Assembly: GCA_037501455.1 (NCBI GenBank) | Contig: CM074858.1 | Location: 75,986,501-76,050,500, forward strand | Length of the DNA stretch: 64,000 bases | Direction: 5' to 3' | Origin: Lantana camara | Taxonomy: Eukaryota > Streptophyta > Magnoliopsida > Lamiales > Verbenaceae | Shown here: piece by piece, positions 11,645-24,505 of the stretch | Layout of the letters: each line of letters opens with the position of its first letter | How positions within the stretch are numbered: position 1 is the stretch's first letter | The notes under the pieces: generated by a model | What the model was told of the DNA's origin: nothing | Database searches by the model: none | The model's input: only the letters and a program-made list of their open reading frames with translations | Translations under genes and position numbers: made by a program

Positions 11645-12700
11645 CATGAATCTAATGATGGAGGTATTTGCATTCATGGCACGTGCATCCACGACATCTA
11701 TAAGTTCTGTAATTATTTACTTATTGTGCTATAATTGCCATTTATAACATCCTTATATGTTTGAGTGGGTAATTATGTGATACATTCCATTTACACGTTA
11801 ACTCGACATGCATATTTAGTGGTTGCTTGATAGGATGTAACTCCTTTCAACTTCCAAATTTAGAAGGCTATGAGTTGGGAAGAGGTGGTTAGGGTGAGGG
11901 TTGAGATTGGGGACCCTCTTTGACGATCGTGTTGAAGTGTAGGGTAACTTGAAGACGGTGGCTAAGAGGATTGGCTTGGGAAGTATATCAACCGGACTGA
12001 AAATTCAAGAGAATTGGAACCCCCTTTGAATGAGAGTTAATTTTTCCAAGGAGATACTATGATGAAAGTACCAAAAAAGGAAAGTAATTAATCCACGAGG
12101 GACATTGTGGAGAACTCTTTTAATGGGCACAAAATAGAATTTATCAAACTCTCAGGACATAAAGATTGAATCATTTTCAACCGTGCCCTTGGAGAAGAGA
12201 ACACCTAAGATTTGAAGGTTAAGTTAGGAAAATTTCCAAGAGTAATGCAATAATTGTGAGATAAAGACCGGGATGAGACTAGCCACACAAAATGCTTTGG
12301 GAACTTTGACGCATGATGGGAGTAATATTTGAAGATCAAAAGCTAAATAAGGAATGGAATGCGGGATGGTTACCGCAGTATCGGTACACATTGGTAATTC
12401 AAGAATAACAACGAGGATGAAAGAACTTCAACAACGTTTTGAGTATTGATCAATCACTACTTAATGAGATTTCCCACATCGGTGAAAGGTACCTTGAACA
12501 CGCATATCACTTGCATCATGCATCTTTAGTTTTATTTTTTGTTTTGAGCGTTCGACAGTGTTGCTTCGGTGAGATGAGGGTCGAGCTTTGCAATGAGACC
12601 ATCAACCTCTTGAAGATTTTGGCGGTGTATGAAGGGGGTCTGGATGTTAAACACTTTGGATCTTAGATCGTGGTCAAGAAGGAGATTCGGTTGGAGCTTG
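11645..12700 (+). other. Element 3 interior, non-coding; two protease-derived modules
   Basis: No long sense frame is seen. Two short copies of the pre-protease module (GGT-GAA-GGTAC ... CATTCATGGCACGTGCATC) lie at 11658-11700 and 12472-12524. The first is followed by an AT-rich linker and by ACTCGACATGCAT (11800) and GCTTGATAGGA (11823), which recur in D and H. The right boundary with LTR B is not resolved. A 72-codon minus frame at 12532-12750 is unlike any family I recognise and is not called. Confidence 0.55.
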
Positions 12701-13960
12701 GTCATGTAAGCAATGTGACTGAGCTCGAGAGTTGACTCAAATGAACTCAAACGGTGAGAGTTGAATCTACTTTACACCCTTTTTATCGTGCTAGTCGATC
12801 GAGCAACTCAAATGATCAGATTGATTTGGAGATTCAAACCCCTTGTACATGAAGACCTTTCTCGAGCTAACCCTCGTCGGGACGTCATTATCCTCGAACT
12901 TGGGTGAATACGGAATGTACTTGGACTCAATCGTCTAATATTTGCAGATTAGGGACCTAATTTTAATTAGGGTGTTTTAGCCCTCGTGGCTACCTTGAGC
13001 TCGGGAATTCAAATTCGAATTCCGACCTTGTCATTGAGTTCGTTTCGAGGATTCGGATTCGATGAAATTAACCTTTTAATTTTCTAAAGCCGTTTGATAC
13101 CCCTACCGTTTTAAAATCCGATCCGAGTAGACCGGATCCTTTTTGACCCGACCAGTAAACCGACCTGTTTCAGCCCTTTATGGATGAAAATATCTCCCCT
13201 TTTTTCCTCATTTTGTAACGATCAAAACAAGGTAAGAAACGAGAAGAAGAAAACCTCCCCATTTGGCCCTTCAAGCTTTGGCTCAAGCTTTCGAGATCCG
13301 ACCAACCGATCGAAGATTCAAGGTCAGATACGTGATCCTCTCACTACGTGCATCAATTCTACCTGATTGAACCTTGCTTCCCTTGCATGAATTCTTGAAC
13401 TTGGAGAAGATGATGAATAGTATGCTTGTATGAAAATTTGATCTCTTCCTTCATACTTGAATTATATGATCTAAATTTGATGTATTTTCTTCTCTTGAGC
13501 TCTCTTGTTGCATAAATGTTGGAATTTTCATTGTTGGGTGAGCATTGCATATAACTCCATTAATGGAGCTTGAAGAAGATGAAATGGCAACTCATTCAAT
13601 TCTTTATTTCATGCCTTGAATTTAAGATATGTGTTAGAGCATGTTTCCATGAACTTGTGCCTTGATTTTCACTGCATTTGGTTGAGTTTTGAGGTGGTTT
13701 TGATCATTTTTGGTTTCCTCCATGTTTAGCCCCTGTTTCTGCTTCTTTTTCTCGTCCATAAGGACTACCCGAGCGGGTAGTTTTATGTGTTAAAAGTACC
13801 CGGGCGGGTAGTTTTAGTGCAGAAAGTTTCTGCACTATTTTTCCCCGGCCGGGTAGATTTCTGCCTTGTTTTTCCCCGACCGGGTACCCTCTCATATGAC
13901 CTCGGATTGAGATGATTTTTGCATATGTTCAACCTTATTGAGTCTAGAACAATCTCCAAT
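12700..13960 (+). repeat. LTR B, left part (start unresolved)
   Basis: This stretch has LTR-type landmarks in the right order: GAGCTCGGGAATTC with its palindrome (13004-13023), a possible donor AAGGTCAG near 13321, and a palindrome array (13765-13887). I cannot find a clean TGTAAC start or a PPT between 12660 and 12960, so the left edge is approximate. It ends against LTR J at 13960. I infer that it belongs with 16324-17482 as one interrupted LTR, but similarity across the gap is not decisive. Confidence 0.5.
13765..13887 (+). repeat. Palindrome array with CTACCCG arms in LTR B
   Basis: The array holds CTACCCG/CGGGTAG (13765-13780), TACCCG/CGGGTA (about 13797-13811), an inverted repeat TAGTGCAGAAA/TTTCTGCACTA (13815-13837), and CCCGGCCGGG and CCCGACCGGG units to 13887. 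The architecture matches the GTGACAC arrays of other LTRs, but the arm sequence is unrelated. Confidence 0.85.
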
Positions 13961-16323
13961 TGTAATCACCCCAAATTTCGTTCTAGATTGTGATTTATAA
14001 TCGTTATAATTTGGTGTCGCCACTTCGCCGAGATTCTGCGTTCGTTCAACTTCAAACCTACGCCATTTTCGCCTCGCTTTGAACCATGATTCGAGCCACC
14101 TACCATTTTAAAGATATATGTGTCTACTTTCATTTCCAAGAAAAAAACGTTAATTCCCATTTCTCAAACTCAAGTTATGATCATTTTTCTAGAGCTTGTG
14201 CATCTTGGAAAACTGTCAGCTTTAGTCCAATTTCATTCGGAACCCCTTTTTGTGTTCTTATTCCGTTTTTCTCGTATCTTTCCACCACCAAACTTATTCC
14301 TAACTTGTTTTAGCATGTTTATGTATATGCATTTGCTCTTTTTATGCATTTTATGTTTCTTAAGTAATGTGAGTTGTTTGCACGAATAGCTTATGCGCCT
14401 TGTTATATTTTTAGATGCTTCATTATGCATTAATTGTGCACATGAACATGCTTTAATGCATATTATGAATTTCTTAAGCTACGTTATGTGTGTTTTTGCA
14501 TGTCTTGTATGAATTTGATACGTGTATGAGTTTGACTAAGTATTTGCATCTCTTACGCGACTAAGCATATGTCGTGCGTCTATATGGTTCGTCCTCGAGT
14601 CTAAGTTTTGTATATTGTCTTCAGTTTGTCCAGGTGCACCCGGGGTGGTGTTTCGTGATTCGAGTTGATTCCGGGGTGAATCATTTGTCTCATTCTTGGC
14701 CATGTCGGTGTAACGTGAGGGTTAGGATCTTTTCTTTTAGATAAGCGACCTATGGCCTTAATGTGATGTTTTCTCACCCCGCATGCGAATATATACTATA
14801 TGTATATTAAATATGTGTCTTATGATATGTTATGAATCTTGTTATTCGATTTCATATGAATTCTTCTGAAATTATACGTATGGGCATATATAAGCTTAAA
14901 ATGGTTTTGCAACGAGGCTATACTCCAAACCGGGTGGTGTCAAGTGAACTATGGATCTCCTTTAGCATCTTATGAATTTGGAAGACACGGAGAGGTACGT
15001 GTATAGCATATGCCAAGTTGCACGGTAAGGTATGTTTCTTAAGTATGAATCATATGTTTCTAGGTTTCGTGAGTTAGGTATGTTTCCTTATGAATCTATT
15101 TGAATCTATACGAATCTATTTGAATCCCTGGGCCCCGGAGGTGCGGGTAAGGGAGACCTGGTGCGGCTGTTGGGGTCGCCGGTTATCACCCCTGTGCACA
15201 CGCTCCTTTGAAGTACCTACGCGTGACTCTGAGGGAGATGGAGAAGGCGTGATGCTTTGAGCCTTCGGCTGATACCGGAGAAGGTACGTTGTGGGTTCCC
15301 GACCCCACGTATATTGAGTTGCACGATGTGGGCCCGTAACCCGCGTGCAGACTTCCGGAGAAGGTTGGAATATGGGAATATGAATCTTTGAATTTATGAA
15401 TCTTATGAATTTTTGAATTTATGCTTCCTTATGAATCTTTTGATTAAGGAGTAAGGTTGAAGACCCGTACTCGCCGGGTATTTGAATTCTTTTGTTATGT
15501 GGATTATGAAACGGGATAGGAGAGTTTGTTTTCAATATGAGATTTCTACGCTATGTTATGAATCGATCTGATTATAAGAATCATTATGAGTTACAATATG
15601 AATCCCTATGAGTTTTTAATATGAATCCATATGCGTACTTGAATCTATGAATCCTTACGAGTTTTCAAACTTAAGATTATACGAATATATGAATAAGTAT
15701 GAGTACTTTTGGAAAATGGCTTTGGTATGTAAAACCCTATTCCCGGCTCATAGTCTTTTGTTTAATACGTGCTTTGTTCTATATGTAGATACGTGTTGGG
15801 TGTGAGTCAGCCCCCTCACTCAGTCGAGTTGTAGACTGACCCTTCTCTTTCCCCCCTCAGTTACAGGTGCTAGGTTTGGGTTCATACTAGGCGGCGGTCT
15901 TCTTTTGAGTCGTTCGGGTCGAGTCTTTACATTCTGCATCTTCATTGCTTTTGCCATTTCATTCTGAGGTTATGTATAAGTTTGTAATTTGATTCAAATC
16001 TGATATGTATATGATTAGAATTGCCCTTGCTGAGCCTTACCTTATGTCCCAAAACTTGGCTTCTGTGCCCATGTTTGCATATGGAGTGTACACTTTAATT
16101 TCTGCCAGCCCGTGGCCTTGCATGTGTGTATGTTGATCCTGTGCTTCCGCTTCTGGTTTTCGATTTGTTGCGCACTCTGTTTCAGGGTCTAGACCGCCTA
16201 GATTAGGTGTGTTTTATTTGTCACCCGTTCGCTATGGCTTGGTGCGTGAGCGGAGCTCCCATTCCGTCACACGTGTCGGGCTATGGTGCGGGGGATGTGG
16301 TGCTCCTCGCTCGGGGTGCAACA
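13961..16323 (+). repeat. LTR J, probable solo LTR
   Basis: It starts TGTAATCACCCC and ends GGGTGCAACA, about 2.36 kb. The right part has the landmarks seen in the other families: an acceptor-like TTTGTCCAG near 14632, CGTACTCGCCGGGTA near 15476, TTACAG-G near 15868, CTAGGCGGCGGTCT and its partner AGACCGCCTAG near 16192, and GTGCGGGGGATGTGG near 16288. No PBS follows and no PPT precedes it. Flanks CCAAT and TTCCT do not match as a TSD, so the left boundary, or a later rearrangement, is uncertain. Confidence 0.55.
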
Positions 16324-17482
16324 TTCCTGGTGACGAGGAGAAGGCCCCGTGAGCTATTTTCTTGTTTGTTTTTGTCGTTCAGGTGAGGTTTAATTCTAGA
16401 TATATAGAACCCATAAAACCCTATGTGAAGTTTTAAGCTAAAAATGTACCTATATATCTATAGTTTTCAAATGTTATTGGTTTTCAAAGGATTTACCGAG
16501 CTATTGTATTGTGTTGATTGATTGATTGCTTGGCGAGTATCGTATTGCACTGTGGGCCCGAGGGTAGTGGCTCGAGCAAATCGGGAAAGCATGGGCTGAC
16601 GGGTAACTCGAGCGCTATTCTCACCAAAGTGGGATGACCCCTGAACCCCCTAGGAGATTAGGGGAGGAAGGAGTTCCGGGCTTAGGGATTTAAGTACCCT
16701 TTGCCCAGATTGATGGGATGGTGGGGCCTTGCAATCCCACCATCACCCGGAGGAAGAAGGCGTTACTGAAACTGCTAATTGTGCACCGTAATGAATTGCT
16801 TGATCACCTAACCATTAAATAATTGATTGATTGATTGTACATAGTGGGAGTAAGGTTGGAGAATTGCCCTCACTCGCCGGGCCACGAATTGATTGTATTG
16901 AATTGATTAAATTGATAAATTGAATTAGTAGTAACCTCGGGCGATAGTATCTCTTATTTTACTAAATTGTATTGTTATTTTCCAAAATTATTACCCGAGA
17001 TTATAACTTGCATGTATGTGTGCTTATATTTATTTATACCCCTCGCTCAGTCCGTGTTGGACTGACACCTCAACTTTTCAGTTTTGCAGGTGCTTGCTAG
17101 GCGGGAATTAGAGTCTAGCTTGTCTTTAATTTGGGTCTAGCACACTTCACCTCATATTTTGGTCATGTATAGATACTTTATAAATTTGGTAGCATGTCCT
17201 GGATTTATATTTGGAGATGATATTGTACTGATAATGTAAATGTTGGTACCTATTAGTAGATATGTAAATATGGTACCTATAAGTATTGGATGAATTATTG
17301 CTTCCGCTTTTATTACTCTTAGTTGATTGCTTGGTTTGGGGTTAGTCCCGCCTAGCTTTGTTGTCGTTTTTTTTATTCTCTCCCGTTCGCTATAACTTTG
17401 GTTCATGTATGGATTGACCATTTCATACATGGATTGGGGCTATAGCGAGGGGGATGTGGTGCCTAGCGTTCCGGGTGCTACA
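16324..17482 (+). repeat. LTR B, right part (Element-1-like)
   Basis: Closely similar to 5885-7037 of Element 1's LTR: donor TTCAG/GTGAGGTTTAA (16381), the GC-rich block (16550-16760), CACTCGCCGGGCC (16871-16883), TTTTGCAG-G (about 17090) and the end GGGTGCTACA (17482). No PBS follows, so it is a 3' or solo LTR. It starts exactly at the right edge of LTR J. Confidence 0.8.
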
Positions 17483-17519
17483 TTTATAATTTTGAATAGT
17501 TGAATCCTCAAAAGAAAGA
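17483..17519. other. 37-bp interval between LTR B and Element C
   Basis: This is AT-rich sequence between two well-defined LTR termini. It is the only stretch here I cannot place in a mobile element. The last five bases (AAAGA) should be one copy of Element C's TSD. Confidence 0.5.
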
Positions 17520-18711
17520 TGTAGCGGCCCCACTTTGCTGGTAGAGAGCAGCGCCCCAACCCCCGCACTGAAGCACCCCTCAAGTAATGGTGTGAGCCAT
17601 CACTCATGAAATACCCCAGCAAACGGCATATCCATTAACGATTAACAAATAGTGTTTAACTATGTGGCTTATGCAGCGGAAAATCAGCGTATTTTAAAAC
17701 TTTTCAAAACATGTGCGTGATGGCATATAAACAAGCAAGTACTGATCGTTAAGTAGAAGAGACCATTAACATTACTGTATCAACTGAACGTAGTCACGGG
17801 AGCATAAGATAGCAATTGCAGCAGTATCCAAGTAGCAGAAGGATTATTACAAAAGCATTAAAGTAAGGTATCAATGCAGCCATATAAGATATGCAGGACA
17901 CAAAATAGATTAATAAAGTAAAGTCCTGACTCAACAAAATGAACACTCTAGAGCTTCAAGATACCTCTAGACTGCGGCTGCAAGACCTGAAACCATGAGG
18001 CCAGAAAACAGGTAGAGGTATTAGTCAAAGTGACTAAGTGAGGGATCTCTTTAAAAGAAAGTACTTAAACGTTTGAAGTAAAGTTCATAAGGTAAAACCT
18101 TTAATGCAAAGCTTTAATGAAGAACTTAAGAATAAGTTCAAGTGATAAAACCCTTTAATGCAATGCTATAAGAAATGAGAGTTTTCAAAACACTTTCATG
18201 AATGTTGTCACACGCACACACATATGCTTATGATTTGGTTTATATGATTTTCATAAAACGGGATAAGGGTAGGGAACAACTTTGCAAGATATGAACCAAC
18301 TTTATGAAAGCATTGATGCCCGCAAGCTAGGCTTCTCCATCCTTACTCCAGAAAACATGACCATTAATAGGGTGTCGGACCGAGATCAACAACACCCTAA
18401 CACAAACACACATGCACCATCCTCCACCAAGTTTCACTTCGGGGAGCGACCCCTAGGTGACCATTAACCATTTATTTGGGAATAGATTTGTGGTCCATTC
18501 CAGACAAATGTCCTGACTTAACCAAACCTCCTGATTAAAGTCGGTATCAATCGCCTAGTGTGGCGGCCGGTATTAGTGATGTCGTTGGCGGTCACCTCCC
18601 GGGCATCACCTCTACACATAACCGCCGGGCCCATACCATTAACCATTGATTGCTTGCACCATTGATGACATCCAGAATAAATCTGAATGTATGAACCATT
18701 AAACATATGCA

Positions 18712-18841
18712 TTGAACCATTGATGCAATACTTTGAAAACATAAACCATTGATGCATTACTTTGAAAACATGTGCCATTGATGCACTACTTTGAAAACAT
18801 TGAACCATTGATGCATTACTTTGAAAATATATGCCATTGAT
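18712..18841. repeat. 33-35 bp tandem repeat in Element C LTR
   Basis: About four copies of a unit containing CCATTGATGCATTACTTTGA, each followed by AAACAT and a short variable joint. Confidence 0.85.
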
Positions 18842-19405
18842 CAAGGAATACGGATAGGTCTGGGTTCTTTGAAGAATCATCCCTTATAAAGGGTATTTCA
18901 AAACAAGAATGGTAAAGCATTAGGCTTAGAGTTTCAAAACGATTGAATCATTAAGTATTCATGGTTCCAGTTGAAAACATTTTTAACCTCACCTATTAGT
19001 AACAGTAGGTAGGATAGATTATGCAGTGCCCTGGGGATTCCAGTGCTCAACCTTAACTCCTGTAAGTGTGTACTAAGGTGAGCTTAAGAACTAAGACACA
19101 CTTCTATCACCATGCACATAAACATATAAAACAAGCACAGAACATGTAATGACAAGAGAGTAATACCATTTAAGGTATTAGAGAAGGATATCACACAAAG
19201 GAATCCTGAAAGTGAGTTATCATTAACGTGGGACTATGATCTTACTATAATCGATTAGGAATTAATCAAATTATGAATCCGCAAAACCTCAGGTTATAAA
19301 ACAAGTCCTCGAAAGAAAACACATTTTGAAATCACATTTTAGACCCCGGATTTGAAAACCCTAAGTGTAAATGTCTATTAAGAAAGCACAAGTTTTAATT
19401 CACTT

Positions 19406-19566
19406 TTACTATTCCAAAGTACTATTCACAGTAACTATTCCAGATTACTATTCATGGATTACTATTCACTTGTCGGGTCAAAGGGTCGGGTCAAACCCAC
19501 ACACTAAACACACACTTATGCACACACACGAACACACTCACACACACACGGCATGCACACACACAC
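19406..19566. repeat. TTACTATTCA short tandem repeat and CA-rich tract
   Basis: ACTATTC recurs five times between 19406 and 19470, followed by an imperfect CA microsatellite (19497-19566). Both lie inside the Element C LTR. Confidence 0.75.
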
Positions 19567-20839
19567 CCTAATTCAATTATGATCTCGATTATAATCTATA
19601 GTTCAAGTTCATGTTATTATAAGCAAGTGTGATCTAGGTTAAAGGCATAACCTATGGTTAAGAGGTCTAATTAAAGCATAACATCAAGTTATGAAACACT
19701 ATTCTATCTTAGGTTATAACATGTGACACTATCAAAGTGTATAACATATTATCAAGGCACTATTCCATTAATCCATATCATATCATAAGCTCAAGTCATA
19801 ATATATGAGTCATGTAACATTGTAACAATGTAATAACATATCATAGACATAAGTCATAGCACATCAAGACCATTAATCATGTAACATTTATCAATTGAGA
19901 CCATATAGTAACATGTAATTCCACTACATAACATGCTTGAACATAATTTAAATATCATAATCATGCATCAATTATCATCATATAATAGCTCCATAACATG
20001 ATCATACCATATACTAAAGCAATTCATAACATTTCATAGCATATACTAAACAATTAAATCATAATTCACTACTAACAAACATATCATAAATACTATATAA
20101 TAAATGCATAAAATAAAATCCTATATGGCTTAGGGAAGACCCTAAGACCCAACCTAAACATAATAAAAACATACCATAACATAAAAACATAAACTAAACT
20201 AAAACATAACATAAAAACCATAGCATAAAATAAATAAAACAACTAACCTAGGGGGAGGGGAGGCTCACGGCCAAGGGAAGAAAGGAGGGAGAGAGGAGTG
20301 CTTGTTAACACAAGACTTTGAGCAAGGATTCTAATGGCATGAGGGGGGTATTTATAGGTGTTGGGAAGCCCCTCACATTGGAAATAAACTTGAGGTAAGG
20401 GTATGAGAGCAAAAGTGGATGTCTTCTCTTGGAAGCTTCATCATTCATGAAACAAAATAGGGGCCGCTGGAGGGTAATTTAGTAATTTCACTGCCAAAAC
20501 GTGAGTTTAAGTAGCTGAAAGTATAACCATTCCGTCTGGACAAAAATTAGCTTCGAAATGCATATTCATCCGTTGAAATCGGATTTACCGTTTGAAAGAT
20601 ACATTAATTTTAGTGAATAAAAGTTTTTAGCCCGAAACTCAACACGAGTGAAAAACGACTTTCGAGAATGATTTTCAAGTCCGGATTGTTTCCAAAATTC
20701 AAGAAATAAATCGAGAAGCGTTTTGAGTCCAATATCGACTATAAAACATTTTACCGTTAAAAAGTTGAAAATGTAGAATGAATAGTGAATTCTTACGTAC
20801 AAACGTACGCTTCAAAATTTCAAGCTAGGGTTTGAATCA

Positions 20840-23477
20840 TGTAGCACCCACACGTAGGGCCACATCCCCCGCACCATAATCCGAACCCGAATACGAAATG
20901 GAATGTCCGCACCCGAATCCGAATCATAGCGAACGGAAGACCAAACACACACTCTAGGCTAGGCGGAGCTAACAGAACAGAATCAGAGTATGCGGAAGCG
21001 AATAAACAAAAGCCACAAGCAAAAATATCACATATATATACGTATAGGTACCAACACTTAATTAGTCATATCGTATTTACATATAGATACCAACACATAA
21101 ACCTGTACAAAAGCCATCCCGGCTCGAACACAATAGTAAGTAAGTAGATACAAATCATAGCTGTACAAATACAAAATAATAAAGTGCAGGTATGTAAATA
21201 CACCTAACGAGACCTAAACCGACAAGTGTATAAAGCAGACACACTTCTCCACCTAGCTCACGCTCCCAAAACCTGCAACTAAAAGAGTAAACGAGGAGTC
21301 AGTCAACTGACTGAGTGAGGGGCTAACGCACACCCACACCCTACATATGTATAGAGCAGAGCACGAAGCAAAGGGCGAAATTATGAACCGGAGTAGGTTT
21401 TACAAACTAAAACGTTCCAAAACAAATACATATACTTTAAAACATTTCATAAACACTATCCCGATTCATACTTCTCAAACGTACATAACAAAACATAATG
21501 CTCGGCGAGAACGAGCTTCCAACCTTTACTCCTCAGAACAAACAAAGCAGAAATCATACATATCAACCTCTAAGAGCCACCGGCGGCCCTAACCATCCAT
21601 ACATACACAGACTCACGAGGGGTAGCGAACCCACATCGTGCCCTCCCCGGTTTTTACGCCGAAGGCATCGAAATATCACACCTTCCCAAACTCCCAGGGG
21701 TCGCGTGTGATATATCGGATGGAGACTACGCACAGGCCGAACCTCGACGGCCCGAACCGTCCCGAGGGTTCCTTACCCGTAGCTCCTTGGATCCACACAT
21801 ACAAATCATATCATATCAAATGCCAAATCTTTCATGGCAATCTCGCTAACAGAATTGTAAAGCCTTTTCCAAAACATAGCTTACATAAGCTTATTTAATA
21901 TCTTTTCCAAAACAAAGTTGTTCACAAGATCATAAACATATTCTAATCAACACATACATATCTATATATATATTATATAGTCACATGCACAGCTTGAAAA
22001 CATCACATAAGGCTTTAGGTCGTTTAGCTAATAAAATTCCTAACCTCACCTTGTGCGTGACAAAAAGCGAGCCAATGTGAACAACCTACGCCTCAGGCTC
22101 GTCAACTGGGACCTCCTCTGAAAAGAAAACACGAAAGCCCAAGACTTAGACTCTATATGAACCAAAGAAGACGCTCGGCAAAATGCATGATTCATGTTCA
22201 TAGCTAAAATGTCACAATTAATTCATAAAATTCACAAAATCATAGCACACATACTTAATTACAATTTAATTATGCAAAACAATCAAATTATAACAATTAA
22301 AATGCAAAAGAAAAGCATTTAAAATCATACAAATGCATAAATAAAGCAAAGAGAAGAAATGGCAAAATCCACCCCCATGGATTTTTCCAAAGGGGAAAAT
22401 CCACCCCCATGGATTTTTCCCAAGCTACTGCCTCAAATCCACCCTCGCGGATTTTTCCAAAGGGAAAAATCCACCCTCGCGGATTTGACCCAGTAGAAGG
22501 GTTCCGGCAATGGGAACGGCCGTTCCCGTTCCCAGTACAAGCTGGGAACGGTCGTTCCCACTCTCGGTCGTGAACAGTATGGCCTGGGAACGGTCGTTCC
22601 CAGTTCAAAACTGGGCAGGAACGGCCGTTCCGGCCTGGTTCGAAGTCTGGAGCAAAATTTTTTTCAGAAACAGGGGAGCTCCATTTTGAGCCAAAAAATG
22701 GCCAAAATCAATGCCCAAGAGTTGCCACAACCCCTTAAAATGCACACACAATACATATAAATCATGCTTGACATATAAACACTCAAATAACGCAAGAAAA
22801 CGGAATTAAAATACATGATCAAGGGAATGCAACTTTCAAGCTAGAAACATGATCATTCCTAAATACTCCACCTACCAAGGATTAAATGCAATAAATGCAA
22901 CATATATAACATATACAACTCATATATGAAGCTAGGGATCAATTACAACAAGCAAAGAGCAAGTAATCTCATTTTTCTCATTAACCCTTACTATTCACGT
23001 AGGGAAGCAAAGGCATGCTAAACTCACTCCAAACTCAGAATTTAAACCATATAAACGACGAGCACGACGAGGGGATTCCGAAACATACCTAAGTTCGAGA
23101 AAAGACGAAGAAACGAGAGAGATATTGGCTTGGGAAGTTGGATGATCAATCTTGAGGGTTTAAGCTCTTGCTTGGCTTGGAGTTGCTGTTGTTGAACGTA
23201 AATGAAGGAGAAAGAAGAATGGTTCAGCCTTTAAGGGCTGGACCGGTTCGGTTCACGGGTTCGGTTCAAGGTGTACTGGTTCAAGTTGGTTCGGTTCAAC
23301 AAATACAGGTTCAAATAAGGCCAACTCAAAGTAAAACGAATAAATCACATGCAACATTCATTCACATAATTCATATAAGTTCAAATAATTCAAAATAGTC
23401 CTATACAAATAATCTAAAACGCAAATAATATTAAATCACATAATTTACCTGTACCGACTGTGAGTCGGGGTGTTACA
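20840..23477 (-). repeat. Solo LTR I
   Basis: The plus strand runs from TGTAGCACCC to GGGTGTTACA, 2638 bp, flanked by perfect 5-bp TSDs AATCA (20835-20839 and 23478-23482). Signal order shows that the sense is minus: donor TTAG/GTATGT (about 23088), palindromes (22631-22365), predicted exon 2 (22117-22050) with acceptor TTTTCTTTTCAG and donor CAAG/GTGAGG, the motif CTCGCCGAGC (about 21500-21510), acceptor TTGCAG-G (21272), and helix arms. No interior sequence remains, so it is a recombinant solo LTR. Confidence 0.95.
22365..22631 (-). repeat. Two-class palindrome array in solo LTR I
   Basis: Class 1 is AAATCC/GGATTT hairpins with loop ACCCCCAT (two copies) or ACCCTCGC (two copies), 22365 to about 22489. 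Class 2 is GGGAACGG/CCGTTCCC-type units at 22512-22527, 22543-22560, 22584-22603 and 22618-22631, with CGGCCG or CGGTCG centres. These arm sequences are unlike those in the other LTRs. Confidence 0.9.
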
Positions 23478-24005
23478 AATCAAGAGTTGTAAAACATTTC
23501 AAAAATCTTGAAATAGCTCAAGTAGTGCAAATCCTAAGAGAAAACATTTTGCGAATGAAAACCGTTCGTAGAAGGAATAGTGAATTAGGGTTTTTCATAA
23601 ACATTTTCAATAAAACGAAGTTCGGAATAGATTTTCAAGTCAAGAATGATTTCAGTAGACTCGTTTCGACTCAAGGATCGATTTGACTGTAAACTTGGGT
23701 AGGAAAGATATCAGAATCAAAAGCTCATTTTCAGATAAATAGTAACTTTGGTCGGTAAGTTCCCAAAATACCCTTATGGTTCAAGGAAGGTTTCCGAAGC
23801 TTGGAAAACAAGTTCAAAGGATAGGAAAACATGTGATATGAACCTCTAGGGTTCCATTGAAGCATTGGGTAATATAGGCTTGGGAAATGAATAGTAAACT
23901 GTATCGAAGGTCAAGAATTCCCCCTTAAAACATGTCAGATCACATATGAGCACGAAGTTCATGTAAGAATGCAATGCATGAAGGTTTATAAAGTTGGATC
24001 ACGGT

Positions 24006-24505
24006 CTATAAACGCTTTACCAATGCCCTTAGTTTACCATTTTCTTCCAGGCCCGGTTTTGGGTTGTTACAATCACCCCTCCTTAAAGAGAATCTGTCCT
24101 CAGATTCTTCTGCAAACAGTTCGGGGTAATGTTTCTGCATCTCATCCTCTGTTTCCCACATTGCCTCTTCTATACCATGTCCCTTCCAAAGGACTTTTAC
24201 CAAAGGAATCTTCTTATTCCTTAACTCCTGGAACCTTCTGTCGAAGATCTTTACCGGTTTCAACATATAAGTCAAGTTTGGTTCTGTCGATAATTCTTCC
24301 ACTGGTACTATCTTTTTTTCATCCAAAACCACTTGCGAATCTGAGATATATAGGATATATTGTGGATCGTTGTATGACTTGCATGTAAATCCAATCTATA
24401 AGTAGTTTCTCCAACTCGTTCCATTATCTGTAAGACTCCAACATATCTTGGGTTTAATTTACCACCTTTCTCAATTCGAGTGAACCATTTCTTCGGTATC
24501 TTTCA
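24006..24505 (-). pseudogene. Element C integrase C terminus and chromodomain remnant
   Basis: On the minus strand, sequence resembling the Element 1 GPY/F module (GGKLNPRYVGVLQIMERVGE) is followed, after small frame changes, by a 108-codon frame (24332-24006) with a chromodomain-like segment (PLVKVLWKGHGIEEAMWETE). RNase H and the integrase zinc domain and core are missing upstream. The frame reads through the PPT and ends 66 bases inside the 3' LTR. Confidence 0.85.
24072..24108 (-). promoter_or_regulatory. Element C PPT and pre-PPT hairpin
   Basis: On the minus strand AGAATCTG/CAGATTCT with loop AGGA (24108-24089) is followed by TTTAAGGAGGGG and then the LTR start. This is the same layout as in Elements 1, D, G and H with different arms. 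Here the hairpin lies within the end of the chromodomain reading frame. Confidence 0.85.

Larger units (their letters stand above)
17520..24071 (-). repeat. Element C 3' LTR, split by solo LTR I
   Basis: The minus strand starts TGTAACAACCC at 24071 after the PPT and ends GGCCGCTACA at 17520. Without solo LTR I and the duplicated AATCA it is about 3.9 kb. This family lacks the palindrome arrays seen in the others. It contains a 33-35 bp tandem repeat (18712-18841), a TTACTATTCA repeat (19406-19470), a CA-rich tract (19497-19566) and a strongly A/T-rich stretch (19700-20250). Confidence 0.9.

Noticed and set aside
12532..12750. 72-codon minus-strand frame in the Element 3 interior
   Set aside because: It looks somewhat protein-like, but I recognise no family, and no flanking coding signal supports it.
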